Shown here one piece after another: positions 8,340-17,300 of a stretch of DNA of 64,000 bases. The notes beneath the pieces are model-generated. The model had not been told where the DNA came from. It saw only the letters and a list, made by a program, of their open reading frames with translations, and made no database searches. The position numbers were made by a program, and so were the translations under genes. The DNA is from Roseiarcus sp963784805 (lineage in GTDB: Bacteria; Pseudomonadota; Alphaproteobacteria; Rhizobiales; Beijerinckiaceae): contig CAWASR010000019.1 in assembly GCA_963784805.1 (NCBI GenBank), positions 124,001 to 188,000 on the forward strand, in the 5' to 3' direction. The stretch's first letter is position 1; each line of letters opens with the position of its first letter.

Positions 8340-9230
8340 ATGTCAACGTCAACGCCGCCGCTCCAAAGCCAAGCCGACCTCCTCAACCGCATCGCCGAAG
8401 CGCTCGAGCGCCTTGCTCCGGCGAGGGCGCCCGCGCCGGCTATCGACGCCGCCGAAGCCTTCATCTGGCGCGCCGAACGCCGCGTCCTGGCGCCGGTCGC
8501 CAGCGTCAATCGCGTCGATCTCTCGCTGTTGCGCGGCATCGACCGGGTGCGCGACCTTCTGGTCGAGAATACGGGCCGCTTCGCGCGCGGCCTGCCGGCC
8601 AACAACGCATTGCTGTGGGGCGCGCGCGGCATGGGCAAGTCCTCGCTGGTCAAGGCCGCGCACGCGGCGATCAACCGCGAGACCGGCGTCGACGGCCGCC
8701 TCAAGCTGGTGGAGATCCATCGCGAGGACATCGAGGGCTTGCCGGGGCTGATGAGCCTGCTGCGGGACGCGCCCTATCGATTCATCGTCTTTTGCGACGA
8801 CCTCTCGTTCGACGCGGGCGACGCCTCCTACAAGTCTCTGAAGGCGGCGCTCGAGGGCGGGGTCGAGGGACGGCCAGCGAACGTCCTGTTTTACGCGACC
8901 TCGAACCGGCGCCACATGATGCCGCGCGACATGATGGAGAACGAGCGCTCCAGCGCCATCAACCCGGGCGAGGCGGTCGAGGAGAAGGTCTCGCTCTCTG
9001 ACCGTTTCGGCCTCTGGCTCGGCTTCCACCATTGCAGCCAGGACGACTATCTCGCCATGGTGCATGGCTATGCCGAGCACTACGGCTTGGACGCCCCCCC
9101 GGAAAAGCTCGAGGCGGAAGCGCTCGAATGGGCGACGACCCGCGGCTCCCGCTCCGGCCGCGCCGCCTGGCAATTCACGCAAGACCTCGCCGGAAGACTG
9201 GGCAAGCCGCTCAACGCCGTGGCCAGTTGA
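8340..9230 (+). CDS. AAA+ ATPase of the DUF815 family
   Basis: A 296-aa ATPase. The P-loop GARGMGKSS is near residue 97 and Walker B is IVFCDDLSF near 145, followed by KAALEGGVEGRPANVLFYATSNRRHM, the sensor-1 region characteristic of DUF815. C-terminal residues form the helical lid (SGRAAWQFTQDLAG). The ATG at 8340 is preferred over the frame's earlier limit at 7872 because the upstream part lacks coding character and overlaps the oppositely read DsrE pair. DUF815 proteins resemble DnaA/DnaC-type AAA+ loaders, but their substrate is unknown. The 3' end overlaps the convergent EamA gene by 20 bp. Confidence 0.85.
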   Translation: MSTSTPPLQSQADLLNRIAEALERLAPARAPAPAIDAAEAFIWRAERRVLAPVASVNRVDLSLLRGIDRVRDLLVENTGRFARGLPANNALLWGARGMGKSSLVKAAHAAINRETGVDGRLKLVEIHREDIEGLPGLMSLLRDAPYRFIVFCDDLSFDAGDASYKSLKAALEGGVEGRPANVLFYATSNRRHMMPRDMMENERSSAINPGEAVEEKVSLSDRFGLWLGFHHCSQDDYLAMVHGYAEHYGLDAPPEKLEAEALEWATTRGSRSGRAAWQFTQDLAGRLGKPLNAVAS

Positions 9231-10096
9231 CGAGCGCGAGGCCCGTTACGACCAACGCGATCGCGACCGCGAACCCCTTCGTCACCGACCTCGCCGAACA
9301 CCAGCCAGCCGGCGAAGACGCCGACCAGCGGGGTGACGAAGGTGAAGGCGGAAAGCTGGGCGGCGGGGTAGCGACCGAGCAACCAGAACCACAGGGTGTA
9401 GGTTACGCCTACGACGGCCGCGCCTTGCCAGATGAGCGCGGCGTAGGTTCCGATGGAAATATGCGTGGGGATCGGTTCGCCGAAGAGGTAAACCGCAAAG
9501 GGCGCGGTGAGCGCCCCAGCGCCGATCTGATAGAGCAGCGTCTTGATCGGGTCGATCCGGCGCAACCGCGTCGCCTTGATGAGAACCGTCGTCGCGCCCC
9601 AGAGCGCCGCGGCGATGAGCGCCAATCCATCCCCGATCATCCCGCCGCCGATCGCGGGATTCGCGAGACCGCCGGCGACGCCGAGAAAGGCCACCGCGAG
9701 CCCCAACCATTGGATCGGCTTCGGACGCTCGTCCTTGAGCAGAAGAGCCGCGCCCAGCGCGACGAAGAACGGCGCCGCATAGAGAAACAGGATCGAGCGC
9801 GCCGCCGTGGTCCAACGCAGCGATTCGAAAAGGGCCATGAATTCGAGGGCGAACATGAGGCCCGCGAGCGCCCCGGCCGCCTCGGAGCCGTCGATTCGAA
9901 AGATGCGCCGCTTGGTCAGAGCCGCGTAGACGATCAAGCAGACGCAACCGATCGCCGCGCGAACGCCCGACTGCGCGATCGGCCCGACCTCGGCGAGCGC
10001 CGCCTTGGCGATGACCTGATTGAAGCCCCAGACGACGCATATGGAGAGAGTGATCGCGGCGCCTATTCGATCCATCGGTCGGATTCGGGCGCTCAT
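9211..10096 (-). CDS. EamA/DMT-family exporter, apparent frameshift near the 3' end
   Basis: The protein shows the ten-helix drug/metabolite transporter pattern in two EamA repeats: MDRIGAAITLSICVVWGFNQ near the start and GVTYTLWFWLLGRYPAAQ in the second half. The reading frame is intact to LVFGE, then loses character. One base removed near 9290 restores a normal last helix (VTKGFAVAIALVVTGLA) that stops at 9211 after NWPRR. Without correction the frame runs on to 9080 through the DUF815 gene. The ATG at 10096 is taken as start. Substrate unknown. The single surplus base matches a pattern seen in several other genes here. Confidence 0.75.
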
Positions 10097-10176
10097 CGGT
10101 CCGTGGTCTTGCCTCTGAGCAGGATGCGAAACGTTGGTCCCCGATTTTCGCAAAAATCACGGGCCATTGCGGGTCT

Positions 10177-10214
10177 GGAACATGATGCGATTCCACGAAA
10201 TCGCATCATGTTCC
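10177..10214. repeat. Perfect 16-bp inverted repeat (dispersed palindrome)
   Basis: The arm GGAACATGATGCGATT (10177-10192) is repeated in perfect inverse at 10199-10214 around a 6-base loop. A half-site with the same core (AAATCGCGTCATGCTCC) occurs at about 56974-56990, so this looks like a REP-type family rather than a local operator. It lies just upstream of the EamA gene and downstream of the M23 peptidase terminator. Confidence 0.65.
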
Positions 10215-10233
10215 GGCGCTTGCGCCAAAGGCT

Positions 10234-10277
10234 CAAAAAGTCAGGGGCGGCGGGCCTTTCCTTGGACCCGCCGCCCC
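10234..10277 (-). terminator. Rho-independent terminator after the M23 peptidase gene
   Basis: On the reverse strand an 11-bp GC stem (10267-10277 with 10244-10254) around a 12-base loop is followed by TGACTTTTT. It lies about 100 bp past the stop of the LysM/M23 gene and has every element of an intrinsic terminator. Confidence 0.72.
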
Positions 10278-10372
10278 GGTCGGCTCTCGAAGATCAAAGG
10301 TGGGAGGCAAAAATCCTCGAGCGTCGGGGGCCGTCCAGTCTGGGGCTGGACCTCGTCAATCCCGTCCGGTCC

Positions 10373-11560
10373 TTAAAGGCCGGCGAGATAACTGGTTGGA
10401 TCGACCGGTCTCGATCCCTTGCGCAATTCGAAATGGAGCTGCGGCGAGTTGACGTCGCCGCTATCGCCGGACTTGGCGATGATCTGGCCGCGCTTGACCG
10501 TTTGGCCGCGCTTGACGTCGAGTTCGCCGTTGTTGCCGTAGGCGGTCACGAAGCCATTCGGATGCTTGATCAGAACCAGGTTGCCGTAGCCTTTGAGCCC
10601 GTCGCCCGAGTAGACGACCACGCCGTTCTCGGCCGCGCGGACCGACGTGCCCGCAGGCACGGAAATGTTGATGCCGTCGTTGCCGCCGGTCTTGAAGCCC
10701 TGAATGATGCGGCCGCGCGCCGGCCACCGGAATTCCGGCTCGACGCTCGAGGCGTCGGCCTGCGCCCCGGCGAGCGGAGCTTTCGCCGCAGCCGCGCCTT
10801 TTTCAAGGTTGCCGCTCGGAGCGGAGTCGAGCGCGGACGTCTTGCCCTGCCCGGGCTTGCCCGGCTCCGCCTTGGCGACGACGGTTGAGGCCGGCTTCTC
10901 GCCTACGGTCTTGCCGGACGGCGCAGCTTCGGCGGCGGTTTCCTTCGCATGGCCCTTCGTGGACTTGGAAGACCGCTCGGCCTTGTCTTTGTCTTTGACT
11001 TTGTCCTCGCGCCCGGCGACCTCCCGCCCGTGCTTCCGGGCATCCTTTGTCGAAGCTTCGGCGCCCGTCTTTTCTCTGGACTTCGCCGCTGCGACCGCGA
11101 CGCCGTTCGCGTGATACACGGGCACGACGAGGTGCATGCCGCCATGGACCTCGGCGGCGTTTGAAAGGCCGTTTGCGGCGAGCAGCGCGGACACCGGAAC
11201 GCCATAGCGGCTCGAAACCGAATCCAGCGTCTCGCCTTGGGCGACGACGACGGGCGACCCGCCGACCGCGGTCCATCCGACGGCCGAGCCGCCGACCGGC
11301 TGCACAACCTGACCGGCGCGCGCCGGCGCCGCGGAGGCGACCGGGCTTGCTCCTGGCGGCCCGAGCGGAACAGCAGCGACGTTCGCCGTCGGCGCGGCGC
11401 CCGCCGTCTGGGCGCCCGAGAACGGATTGACGAAGGGACTGCTGCTGTCGGCGAAACGGGTGATGTCGGACGAACACCCTGCGAGCCACACGACCGCCAA
11501 GCCAGTCAGCGCGAGACGCGGAAACGCGCGCCCTCCCAGAAACGCAACGCGATCACTCAT
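10373..11560 (-). CDS. LysM/M23-domain murein hydrolase-type lipoprotein (NlpD/DipM-like)
   Basis: A 395-aa envelope protein. It starts with a lipoprotein signal (lipobox LAGC about residue 28), then a LysM domain (VVAQGETLDSVSSRYGVPVSA), a long Lys/Ala/Glu-rich disordered linker, and a C-terminal M23 (LytM) domain (GNDGINISVPAGTSVRAAENG... LHFELRKG). The usual zinc ligands H-x(n)-D and HxH are only partly present: the first zinc-site His is replaced (GNDGINI), while LHFEL remains. It may therefore be a degenerate, activator-type LytM protein like NlpD or EnvC, which controls amidases in daughter-cell separation. The ATG at 11560 was chosen over a TTG at 11569. It follows surE and pcm in the same direction, as in many Rhizobiales. 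Confidence 0.85.
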   Translation of the reverse strand: MSDRVAFLGGRAFPRLALTGLAVVWLAGCSSDITRFADSSSPFVNPFSGAQTAGAAPTANVAAVPLGPPGASPVASAAPARAGQVVQPVGGSAVGWTAVGGSPVVVAQGETLDSVSSRYGVPVSALLAANGLSNAAEVHGGMHLVVPVYHANGVAVAAAKSREKTGAEASTKDARKHGREVAGREDKVKDKDKAERSSKSTKGHAKETAAEAAPSGKTVGEKPASTVVAKAEPGKPGQGKTSALDSAPSGNLEKGAAAAKAPLAGAQADASSVEPEFRWPARGRIIQGFKTGGNDGINISVPAGTSVRAAENGVVVYSGDGLKGYGNLVLIKHPNGFVTAYGNNGELDVKRGQTVKRGQIIAKSGDSGDVNSPQLHFELRKGSRPVDPTSYLAGL

Positions 11561-11676
11561 CGGCTTCAACCCACGAAAACGCGACTAAAAACGTGAACAC
11601 TTTGCACCGATCGGGTTAAGGGAAGGTTTAAGGTGAATCGATTGTGATGACGATTTATCGCTCTGCGCCCGCGCCT

Positions 11677-12333
11677 CTAAAGCGCGCGGGAGAGGCCGTG
11701 CTCGAGCGGTCGCAATCCTCGCGCCGGGCCGTGCTCGGCGGCGTCGACCGCGCCGCCGGCGCCTCTGGCGAGGCGCACAATTCGCTGCTCGTGCGGGTCA
11801 GCAGCCGCGACAGCCGCGATGAGCGCCCCGTCGGGCGAGAGAAGTTCGCGAAACGCCTGCGCCGGCGGCTCGATGAGGCCGTGAACGATGACACGATCGA
11901 ACCTTCCGCCCTCCAGATGAAACTCGAACCCGTCGCGCCAGAGAACCTCGACGTTGGGGAGCCCGAAGGCCTCGATTCGGGCCGACGCCTCCACCGCCAG
12001 GGTCTGGAAGCGCTCGAGGGAAACGACTTCTTTTGCAAGTTGCGCGAGCAAAGCCGTGCAATAGCCTGTTCCGGTTCCGATTTCGCAGACACGATCGGAC
12101 CGCCGCAGGCCCAGCGCGGCGATCATTGCGGCAAGCACGGAGGGCGGAGGCGACGTCTGACCGCAGCCGATCGGCAGCGCGATGTCGCGACCGGAAATGT
12201 CGGCGAAGCGCTGCGGCATGAACATGGCGCGCGGCGCGCGCTCGAGCGCGCGCAACAGCTCGAGGTCGTTGATGCCTCTTGCGCGCATGGCCAGGGTGAA
12301 CTGGGCGCGCTCCTCCGCCTCGGACGCGCTCAA
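11677..12333 (-). CDS. pcm: Protein-L-isoaspartate O-methyltransferase
   Basis: A 218-aa SAM-dependent methyltransferase that repairs isoaspartyl residues in damaged proteins. The SAM-binding motif I (VCEIGTGTGYCTALLAQL) lies near residue 83, preceded by the family-specific LPIGCGQTSPPPSVLAAM. There is no ATG in frame near the N-terminus; a TTG at 12333 has a very strong GGGAGAGGGG 4-8 bases upstream and is taken as start. The gene lies between surE and the M23 lipoprotein gene, the classic stationary-phase survival cluster. The last 30 residues are less conserved in appearance but no break is needed. Confidence 0.87.
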   Translation of the reverse strand: MSASEAEERAQFTLAMRARGINDLELLRALERAPRAMFMPQRFADISGRDIALPIGCGQTSPPPSVLAAMIAALGLRRSDRVCEIGTGTGYCTALLAQLAKEVVSLERFQTLAVEASARIEAFGLPNVEVLWRDGFEFHLEGGRFDRVIVHGLIEPPAQAFRELLSPDGALIAAVAAADPHEQRIVRLARGAGGAVDAAEHGPARGLRPLEHGLSRAL

Positions 12334-12374
12334 TGTCCCCTCTCCCGGTCCATGCGATCTGGGGTTCCTCGTTT

Positions 12375-13145
12375 TTACCGTGCGTCGAACGCCTGCTCCA
12401 GCCGCAGCCGAGAATCATCGTCGGTCAGATCGAGACGCAGCGGCGTCACCGAGATCATTTGGCCCGCCAACGCCGCCAGGTCGGTGCCGTCCCCGAACCG
12501 GATCTCGCCGCGCTGGAACATGAGCCAGTAATAGGCGAAGCCTCGCCCGTCACGCCGCTCCTCGACCCGCATCAGTTCGGCGTTGCGCTGGCCCTGACGG
12601 GTGAACGCCACGCCCTTCACCTCGTCGGCGGCGCAAGCGGGAAAGTTGACGTTGACGAGGCCGCCGGGGGCGATGCCCGCCGCCAGGATCTTGCGAATCA
12701 GCGGCGCGGCGTGGGCCTCGGCCGCGTCCCATTCGATCGCCGGCCGGCCATGGACGCCGGCATAGGCCTGCGACAGCGCGATCGAGGGAATGCCGAGAAT
12801 CGCGCCCTCCATCGCTCCGGCGATGGTGCCGGAATAGGTGACGTCCTCAGCGACGTTCTGGCCGCGGTTCACGCCGGAGAGCACCAGATCCGGCCTCCGG
12901 TCGGCCATCAGCTTGCGCACCCCCATGATGACGCAGTCGGTCGGCGTGCCCTTGACGGCGAAACGGCGCTCGCCGATGAGGCGTAGCCTCAGCGGGTCGC
13001 TGAGCGAAAGCGAATGGGCGACGCCCGACTGGTCGTATTCGGGCGCGACCACGGTGACGTCGTCGGAGAGTTCGGCCGCGATCTCCTCGAGAAGCTGCAG
13101 CCCCGGCGCGTGAATGCCGTCATCGTTGGTGAGCAGGATTCGCAT
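12375..13145 (-). CDS. surE: 5'/3'-nucleotidase SurE
   Basis: A 256-aa metal-dependent phosphatase. The N-terminal MRILLTNDDGIHAPG contains the Asp-Asp metal ligands; SGVNRGQNVAEDVTYSGT carries the Ser/Asn active-site motif. It removes 5'- or 3'-phosphates from nucleoside monophosphates. Length and motif order are normal for the family. It is flanked by serS upstream and pcm downstream, all on the reverse strand, the conserved serS-surE-pcm order. Confidence 0.93.
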   Translation of the reverse strand: MRILLTNDDGIHAPGLQLLEEIAAELSDDVTVVAPEYDQSGVAHSLSLSDPLRLRLIGERRFAVKGTPTDCVIMGVRKLMADRRPDLVLSGVNRGQNVAEDVTYSGTIAGAMEGAILGIPSIALSQAYAGVHGRPAIEWDAAEAHAAPLIRKILAAGIAPGGLVNVNFPACAADEVKGVAFTRQGQRNAELMRVEERRDGRGFAYYWLMFQRGEIRFGDGTDLAALAGQMISVTPLRLDLTDDDSRLRLEQAFDAR

Positions 13146-13267
13146 GACAGCCCTTTCGCACGCGGCTCGCGCCGTGGCGAGCGCGTTCTAGCGCGCCACG
13201 ACGATTCGCGCGACGGCGAGGATGCGGGGCGAAGGCGTGCGGGCGCCCCGAAGCCGGCGCGCCGCCG

Positions 13268-14698
13268 TCAGGGCTGCGCCCCGATCCGCGTCAGCCCGCC
13301 CATATAGGGCCTCAAGACTTCAGGAATTGTGACTGACCCGTCGGCCTGCTGATAATTCTCCAGCACCGCCACCAGCGCCCGGCCGACCGCGACGCCGGAG
13401 CCGTTGAGGGTATGGACGAAGCGGGTCGATTTGGCGTCGGCCGCCTTTGAGCGGGCGTTCATGCGCCGGGCCTGAAAGTCGCCGCACAGCGAGCAGGAGG
13501 AAATCTCGCGGAAGCGCCCCTGCCCCGGCAGCCAGACCTCGAGATCGTAGGTCTTGCGCGACGCAAAGCCTAAATCGCCCGCGCACAGCGCGACGGTGCG
13601 GAAGTGCAGGCCGAGACGCTTGAGAACTTCCTCTGCGCAAGCCGTCATCCGCTCGTGCTCGGCGCGGGACTCCTCCGGCGTGGCGATCGACACGAGCTCG
13701 ACCTTCTCGAACTGATGCTGGCGGATCATGCCGCGCGTATCCTTGCCCGCCGCGCCAGCCTCGGCGCGGAAGCACGAGCGTGCCGGCGGTGAATCGCATC
13801 GGAAGCTGGGCTTCGTCGACGATGCATTCGCGCACGAGATTGGTAAGCGGCACTTCAGCTGTAGGGATGAGCCAGAACGGATTGCCGATGGCCGCGTCTG
13901 ATGGTGTCGACAGCAACTTTTGCAGACGAGCTTTATCGCTTGCATTTCTTGCGGCGTCCACGTCTTGCAAGTAGGCGCGTTGAATAGTTCCCAGAAGGCC
14001 TTGTCCGCCTGCCGGTCCAGCGTATACGGCGAACTGGTCTTCTTGGAATTTTGGCAATTGCGCCGTGCCGAACATCGCCGCGTCGCGCACCAGAACCGGC
14101 GGGTCGATCTCCTGTATAGCCATGCTCGCTCGTGTGCAGATCGAGCATGAACTGCATCAGCGCCCGCTCCAGCCGCGCCAGCGCGCCCTTCAGCACCACG
14201 AAACGCGCGCCGGAGAGCTTTGCCGCGAGCGTCGAAATCCATCAGGCCGAGCGCCTCGCCGATCTCGAAATGCTCCCGCGGCTTGAACCCTTCCGGAAAC
14301 GAGGGCGGCGCTCCCCAGCGGCGGATCTCGACATTGTCGTTCTCGTCCTTGCCGTCCGGCGCATCCTCGAGCGGCAGGTTGGGGATCGCGGCCAATTCCT
14401 CGTCGAGTTCCTCACTGAGCCTTTTCTCCGCCGCCTCCAGTTCCGGCAGAACCGCCTTCAGTCCGGCGACCTCGGCGCGGAAATCCTCGGCGGCGGCAGT
14501 GTCTTTCCGCGCCATCGCAAGGCCGACCTGCTTCGAGGAGGCGTTGCGGCGCTCCTGGGCGCGCTGCAGATCGGCGATCGCCGTCCGGCGCTTTTCGTCG
14601 AGCGCGATCAGCGATTCGGCCCTCGGCGCCAGGCCGCGACGCCGCAATCCCTCGTCAAAGACTTCCGGATTATCGCGGATCGCCCTGATATCGTGCAT
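13268..14698 (-). CDS. serS: Seryl-tRNA synthetase with three apparent single-base insertions
   Basis: The first ~155 residues (MHDIRAIRDNPEVFDEG..., tRNA-binding coiled coil) and the last ~170 (FRAEAGAAGKDTRGMIRQHQF motif 2, LNGSGVAVGRALVAVLENYQQ motif 3) are in one frame. The middle runs through the two other frames. Removal of one base near 14230, 14112 and 13784 restores VVLKGALARLERALMQFML, EIDPPVLVRDAAMFGTAQL and LIPTAEVPLTNLV without a stop, to give about 475 aa. Because serS is essential, assembly error is more likely than decay. A linker of about 40 residues precedes LIPTAEVPL, longer than in E. coli but in a region that varies among Rhizobiales. Confidence 0.88.
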   Translation of the reverse strand: MHDIRAIRDNPEVFDEGLRRRGLAPRAESLIALDEKRRTAIADLQRAQERRNASSKQVGLAMARKDTAAAEDFRAEVAGLKAVLPELEAAEKRLSEELDEELAAIPNLPLEDAPDGKDENDNVEIRRWGAPPSFPEGFKPREHFEIGEALGLMDFDARGKALRRAFRGAEGRAGAAGAGADAVHARSAHERAWLYRRSTRRFWCATRRCSARRNCQNSKKTSSPYTLDRQADKAFWELFNAPTCKTWTPQEMQAIKLVCKSCCRHHQTRPSAIRSGSSLQLKCRLPISCANASSTKPSFRCDSPPARSCFRAEAGAAGKDTRGMIRQHQFEKVELVSIATPEESRAEHERMTACAEEVLKRLGLHFRTVALCAGDLGFASRKTYDLEVWLPGQGRFREISSCSLCGDFQARRMNARSKAADAKSTRFVHTLNGSGVAVGRALVAVLENYQQADGSVTIPEVLRPYMGGLTRIGAQP

Positions 14699-14701
14699 GA
14701 A

Positions 14702-15601
14702 TCACCTGACACTGGCTGCGAGGCGTCGCAACCTCCCATCGCCGAGAACAGCAAGCGCGAGGCCCGCCATTACCAGAACGCCGCCGCAGAGCTCAACCGC
14801 CTTCACCCGCTCGCCGAAAACGACGGCGCCGGCGACCATGCCGACGACCGGCACCAGGAGCGCGAACGGCGCGACGGTCGCCGCGGAATAGCGGGCCAGC
14901 AGCCGGGCCCAAAGCCCGAAGCCGAAGATCGTGCCGGCGTAAGAGACGACCAGCACGCTGGCGATGAGCCGTAGGCTCGGATGGGCGAGCCCGGCGAGCG
15001 CTCCTCTCCCGTCCACCGCAAGCGAAAGCATGAACAACGGCAATGGCGCGGCGAGGCTCGACCAGACGGTGAAGGCGAGCATGTCAACCCTGCCGACGGT
15101 CTTCGCCAGCACATTGCCCGAGCCCCAGAACAAGGAGGCCAGGACCACTAGGGCGAATGGCCCGAGGCTGGCGCCGGCGAGGCGTCCCGAGCCGATGACC
15201 GCCATTCCGGCGAAGGCGACGAAGGCGCCGATGAGCTGCGCCCGCCGCGGCTGCTCGTTCAGGAACGCCCAGGCGAGAAATATGGTGAAGAACGCCTGCG
15301 CCTGGATGACCAGCGAAGCGAGGCCGACCGGGAAACCCCGATGGATCGCGATGAACAGCAGGCCGAACTGCCCGACGCCGATCATGAGCCCGTAGAGCGC
15401 GACGGTCCATGCCGGCGCGCGGGGCGGTGGCAGGAAAAAGACGAGCGGAATCGCGGCGAAGACGAACCGCAACGCCGACAGCATCAGCGGCGTGGTCTCG
15501 CCGACGCCGATCTTGATGGCGATGAAGACCAGGCCCCAGACGACCGCGACGCTCGACGCCGCCAGAATGTCGCGAGGCCTCATGCGGGTGGATTGAGTCA
15601 C
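14702..15601 (-). CDS. EamA/DMT-family exporter
   Basis: A 299-aa ten-helix transporter with two EamA repeats (ILAASSVAVVWGLVFIAIK near the N-terminus; SYAGTIFGFGLWARLLARYS in the second). The most upstream start is a GTG at 15601 with GGAG some 11 bases earlier; an ATG at 15583 is possible. It ends 3 bp before the serS start and is probably co-transcribed with it. Members export amino acids or other small metabolites; the substrate is not predictable. Confidence 0.85.
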   Translation of the reverse strand: MTQSTRMRPRDILAASSVAVVWGLVFIAIKIGVGETTPLMLSALRFVFAAIPLVFFLPPPRAPAWTVALYGLMIGVGQFGLLFIAIHRGFPVGLASLVIQAQAFFTIFLAWAFLNEQPRRAQLIGAFVAFAGMAVIGSGRLAGASLGPFALVVLASLFWGSGNVLAKTVGRVDMLAFTVWSSLAAPLPLFMLSLAVDGRGALAGLAHPSLRLIASVLVVSYAGTIFGFGLWARLLARYSAATVAPFALLVPVVGMVAGAVVFGERVKAVELCGGVLVMAGLALAVLGDGRLRRLAASVR

Positions 15602-15695
15602 GAACCAAGGCGCTCCAAAAACTCAAATAGGTCGGGAAAGGGACATGGCCAGGATGACCGCCGACGCCGGACGGCGACGCCGTCAGGATCAGCCC

Positions 15696-16000
15696 ATGAG
15701 CGCCGAGCCCGAAAGCGTCATCCTCGGGCTTCTGCGCCAAATGCGGGCGGAGCTGGCGACCAAAGCCGACGTGCAGGAGTTGCGCTCTGGACTCGCCTCG
15801 GTCGAATCCGACATGGAGTCACTACGCGCCGAAGTGAAATCCGGCATGGGTTCGCCTTGAGCCGATGTCGCCTCCGATTTGTCGTCAATCCCCAAGGCAT
15901 TGAGCGAGCAGATCGTCGGCCTGCGTCGCGCCGCGAGCTCAAGGCGCGAATGCGCCGCGTCGAGCAACACCTCGACCTCCCCTCCCTGGACGCGCGCTGA
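15696..16000 (+). pseudogene. Small coiled-coil protein, broken
   Basis: An ATG at 15696 with AGGA 7 bases upstream begins MSAEPESVILGLLRQMRAE, followed by heptad-rich coiled-coil sequence (KADVQELRSGLASVESDMES). The frame stops at 15860, yet the same frame after the stop still reads like the family (ADVASDLSS...EQIVGLRR), and another frame ends naturally with ELKARMRRVEQHLDLP at 16000. At least one internal stop and one frameshift are needed to join the parts, and the second break is not a simple one-base surplus, so this looks like real decay. Similar short coiled-coil hypotheticals are common in Rhizobiales. Confidence 0.5.
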
Positions 16001-16012
16001 GCGTTGGGCGGG

Positions 16013-16804
16013 TCATGTCGCGGCCTTGTTCTGGGCGGCCTGGGCCTGCGCCCGCTTCTTCTCGACATATTTGACCGCGATGACGGAGCCCTCGTAAAGG
16101 GCCAGCATCGGCAGCGCGAGCGAGGTCATGCTGATCAGGTCGGGCGGCGTCAGGATGGCCGCGATCCCGACCACCGCCACGATCGCGTAGCGCCGCATCT
16201 TGATCAGATAGGCGGAATCGACGATGCCGACATGGCCGAGAAGGGTCAGGATCACAGGCAGTTGAAAGGCGATCCCGAAAGCGAAGATGAGCGTCATGAT
16301 CAGCGACAGATACTCGCTCACCTTCGGCAGCAGCTCGATCGTCGCCTCTCCGGGCACATTGACCTGCTGCAGCGACACCGAGAAGCGGATCAACAGCGGC
16401 ATCACGACGAAATAAACCAGCAGCGCGCCGCCCAGAAAGAAGATTGGGGTCGCGATCAGATAGGGCAGAAACGCCTGACGCTCGTTCCGGTACAGGCCCG
16501 GCGCGATGAACTTGTAGATCTGGACGGCGATGACCGGAAAGGCGATGACTGCGGCCCCGAACATGCTGAGGCGGATGTTGGTGTAGAATTGCTCGAGGAA
16601 ATGGGTGGCGATCAGCGTCGCCTTCTCCGGGCCGACCACGCGCACATAGGGCTCGGTCAGCACGTTGTAGATCGTGCGGGAGAAATAAAAACACACCAGA
16701 AACGCGGCGAAAAAAGCGTAGAGCGACCGGATCAGCCGCGCCCTGAGCTCGATCAGATGGTCCATCAACGGCGCCTTCGTGGCGTCGATGTCGTCCTGGC
16801 TCAT
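16013..16804 (-). CDS. tatC: Sec-independent protein translocase TatC
   Basis: A 263-aa six-helix inner-membrane protein, the receptor core that binds twin-arginine signals with TatB. Conserved features are MDHLIELRARLIRSL at the N-terminus and the FEL/PVIAVQIYKFIAPGLYRNER region in the first half. The ATG at 16804 overlaps the tatB stop by 4 bp. Its own end is a Lys/Ala-rich cytoplasmic tail. It is the last gene of tatABC; the transport substrates visible nearby include the DsrE-like protein with a twin-arginine start. Confidence 0.95.
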   Translation of the reverse strand: MSQDDIDATKAPLMDHLIELRARLIRSLYAFFAAFLVCFYFSRTIYNVLTEPYVRVVGPEKATLIATHFLEQFYTNIRLSMFGAAVIAFPVIAVQIYKFIAPGLYRNERQAFLPYLIATPIFFLGGALLVYFVVMPLLIRFSVSLQQVNVPGEATIELLPKVSEYLSLIMTLIFAFGIAFQLPVILTLLGHVGIVDSAYLIKMRRYAIVAVVGIAAILTPPDLISMTSLALPMLALYEGSVIAVKYVEKKRAQAQAAQNKAAT

Positions 16805-17217
16805 TCCGCGGCGCTCTGCTTGGCGGCGGGCGTCTCGGTTGCTTCTTGCGGTTGCGCTTCGGTTTGCGGCGCCTCGGGCGGTCCCGGCTCGGGGGCGTTC
16901 AAGGCGATTTCGGAGGTGTGGACTTCGGCCGGGCCCTGGACGGCCTTCGTCACGTCGTCGCGGATCATGGCGGCGGGATCAAAGGCTACATCGACCTTAG
17001 TCTGTTCGTTGATCGCATCGAGCTCCTTCTTTACGCTGTCGAATTCGGCCTCGCGGATGGCCTCCATGAACTGGCCCTGGAATTCGGCCGCCATGCGCCG
17101 CATCTTGCCGACAGTCTGCCCAACCGTGCGCATGACTCGCGGCAGATCCTTCGGCGGAATCACCGCAAGAGCGACGATCGCGAAAATCATCAGCTTGCCA
17201 ACGTCGAAATCGAACAT
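16801..17217 (-). CDS. tatB: Sec-independent protein translocase TatB
   Basis: A 138-aa protein with one N-terminal transmembrane helix (KLMIFAIVALAVIPPKDLP), an amphipathic helix (RTVGQTVGKMRRMAAEFQGQ) and a long acidic/Pro-rich cytoplasmic tail, as usual in alphaproteobacteria. The conserved Glu of TatB helix 1 (GxxE) is replaced here by the VGKLM...IPPKDLP arrangement with the Pro-Pro-Lys hinge. It overlaps tatC by 4 bp and lies 83 bp after tatA. Confidence 0.92.
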   Translation of the reverse strand: MFDFDVGKLMIFAIVALAVIPPKDLPRVMRTVGQTVGKMRRMAAEFQGQFMEAIREAEFDSVKKELDAINEQTKVDVAFDPAAMIRDDVTKAVQGPAEVHTSEIALNAPEPGPPEAPQTEAQPQEATETPAAKQSAAE

Positions 17218-17300
17218 CGGATGCTAAGGTCCGGCGAAAACAAGCACTCGGGGAAACGCGCCCGCGTCTCCCTTCGCAGAGGCGTCGGGCGGAGACGCGC

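Noticed and set aside
10177..10214. Possible operator for the EamA gene
   Set aside because: A half-site of the same sequence occurs at about 56974 beside an unrelated gene, so a dispersed palindrome is more likely than a specific operator.
12333..13113. Long forward frames opposite surE and pcm
   Set aside because: They are codon-bias shadows of GC-rich reverse genes: Arg/Gly/Ala-rich, without ribosome-binding sites or any family resemblance.
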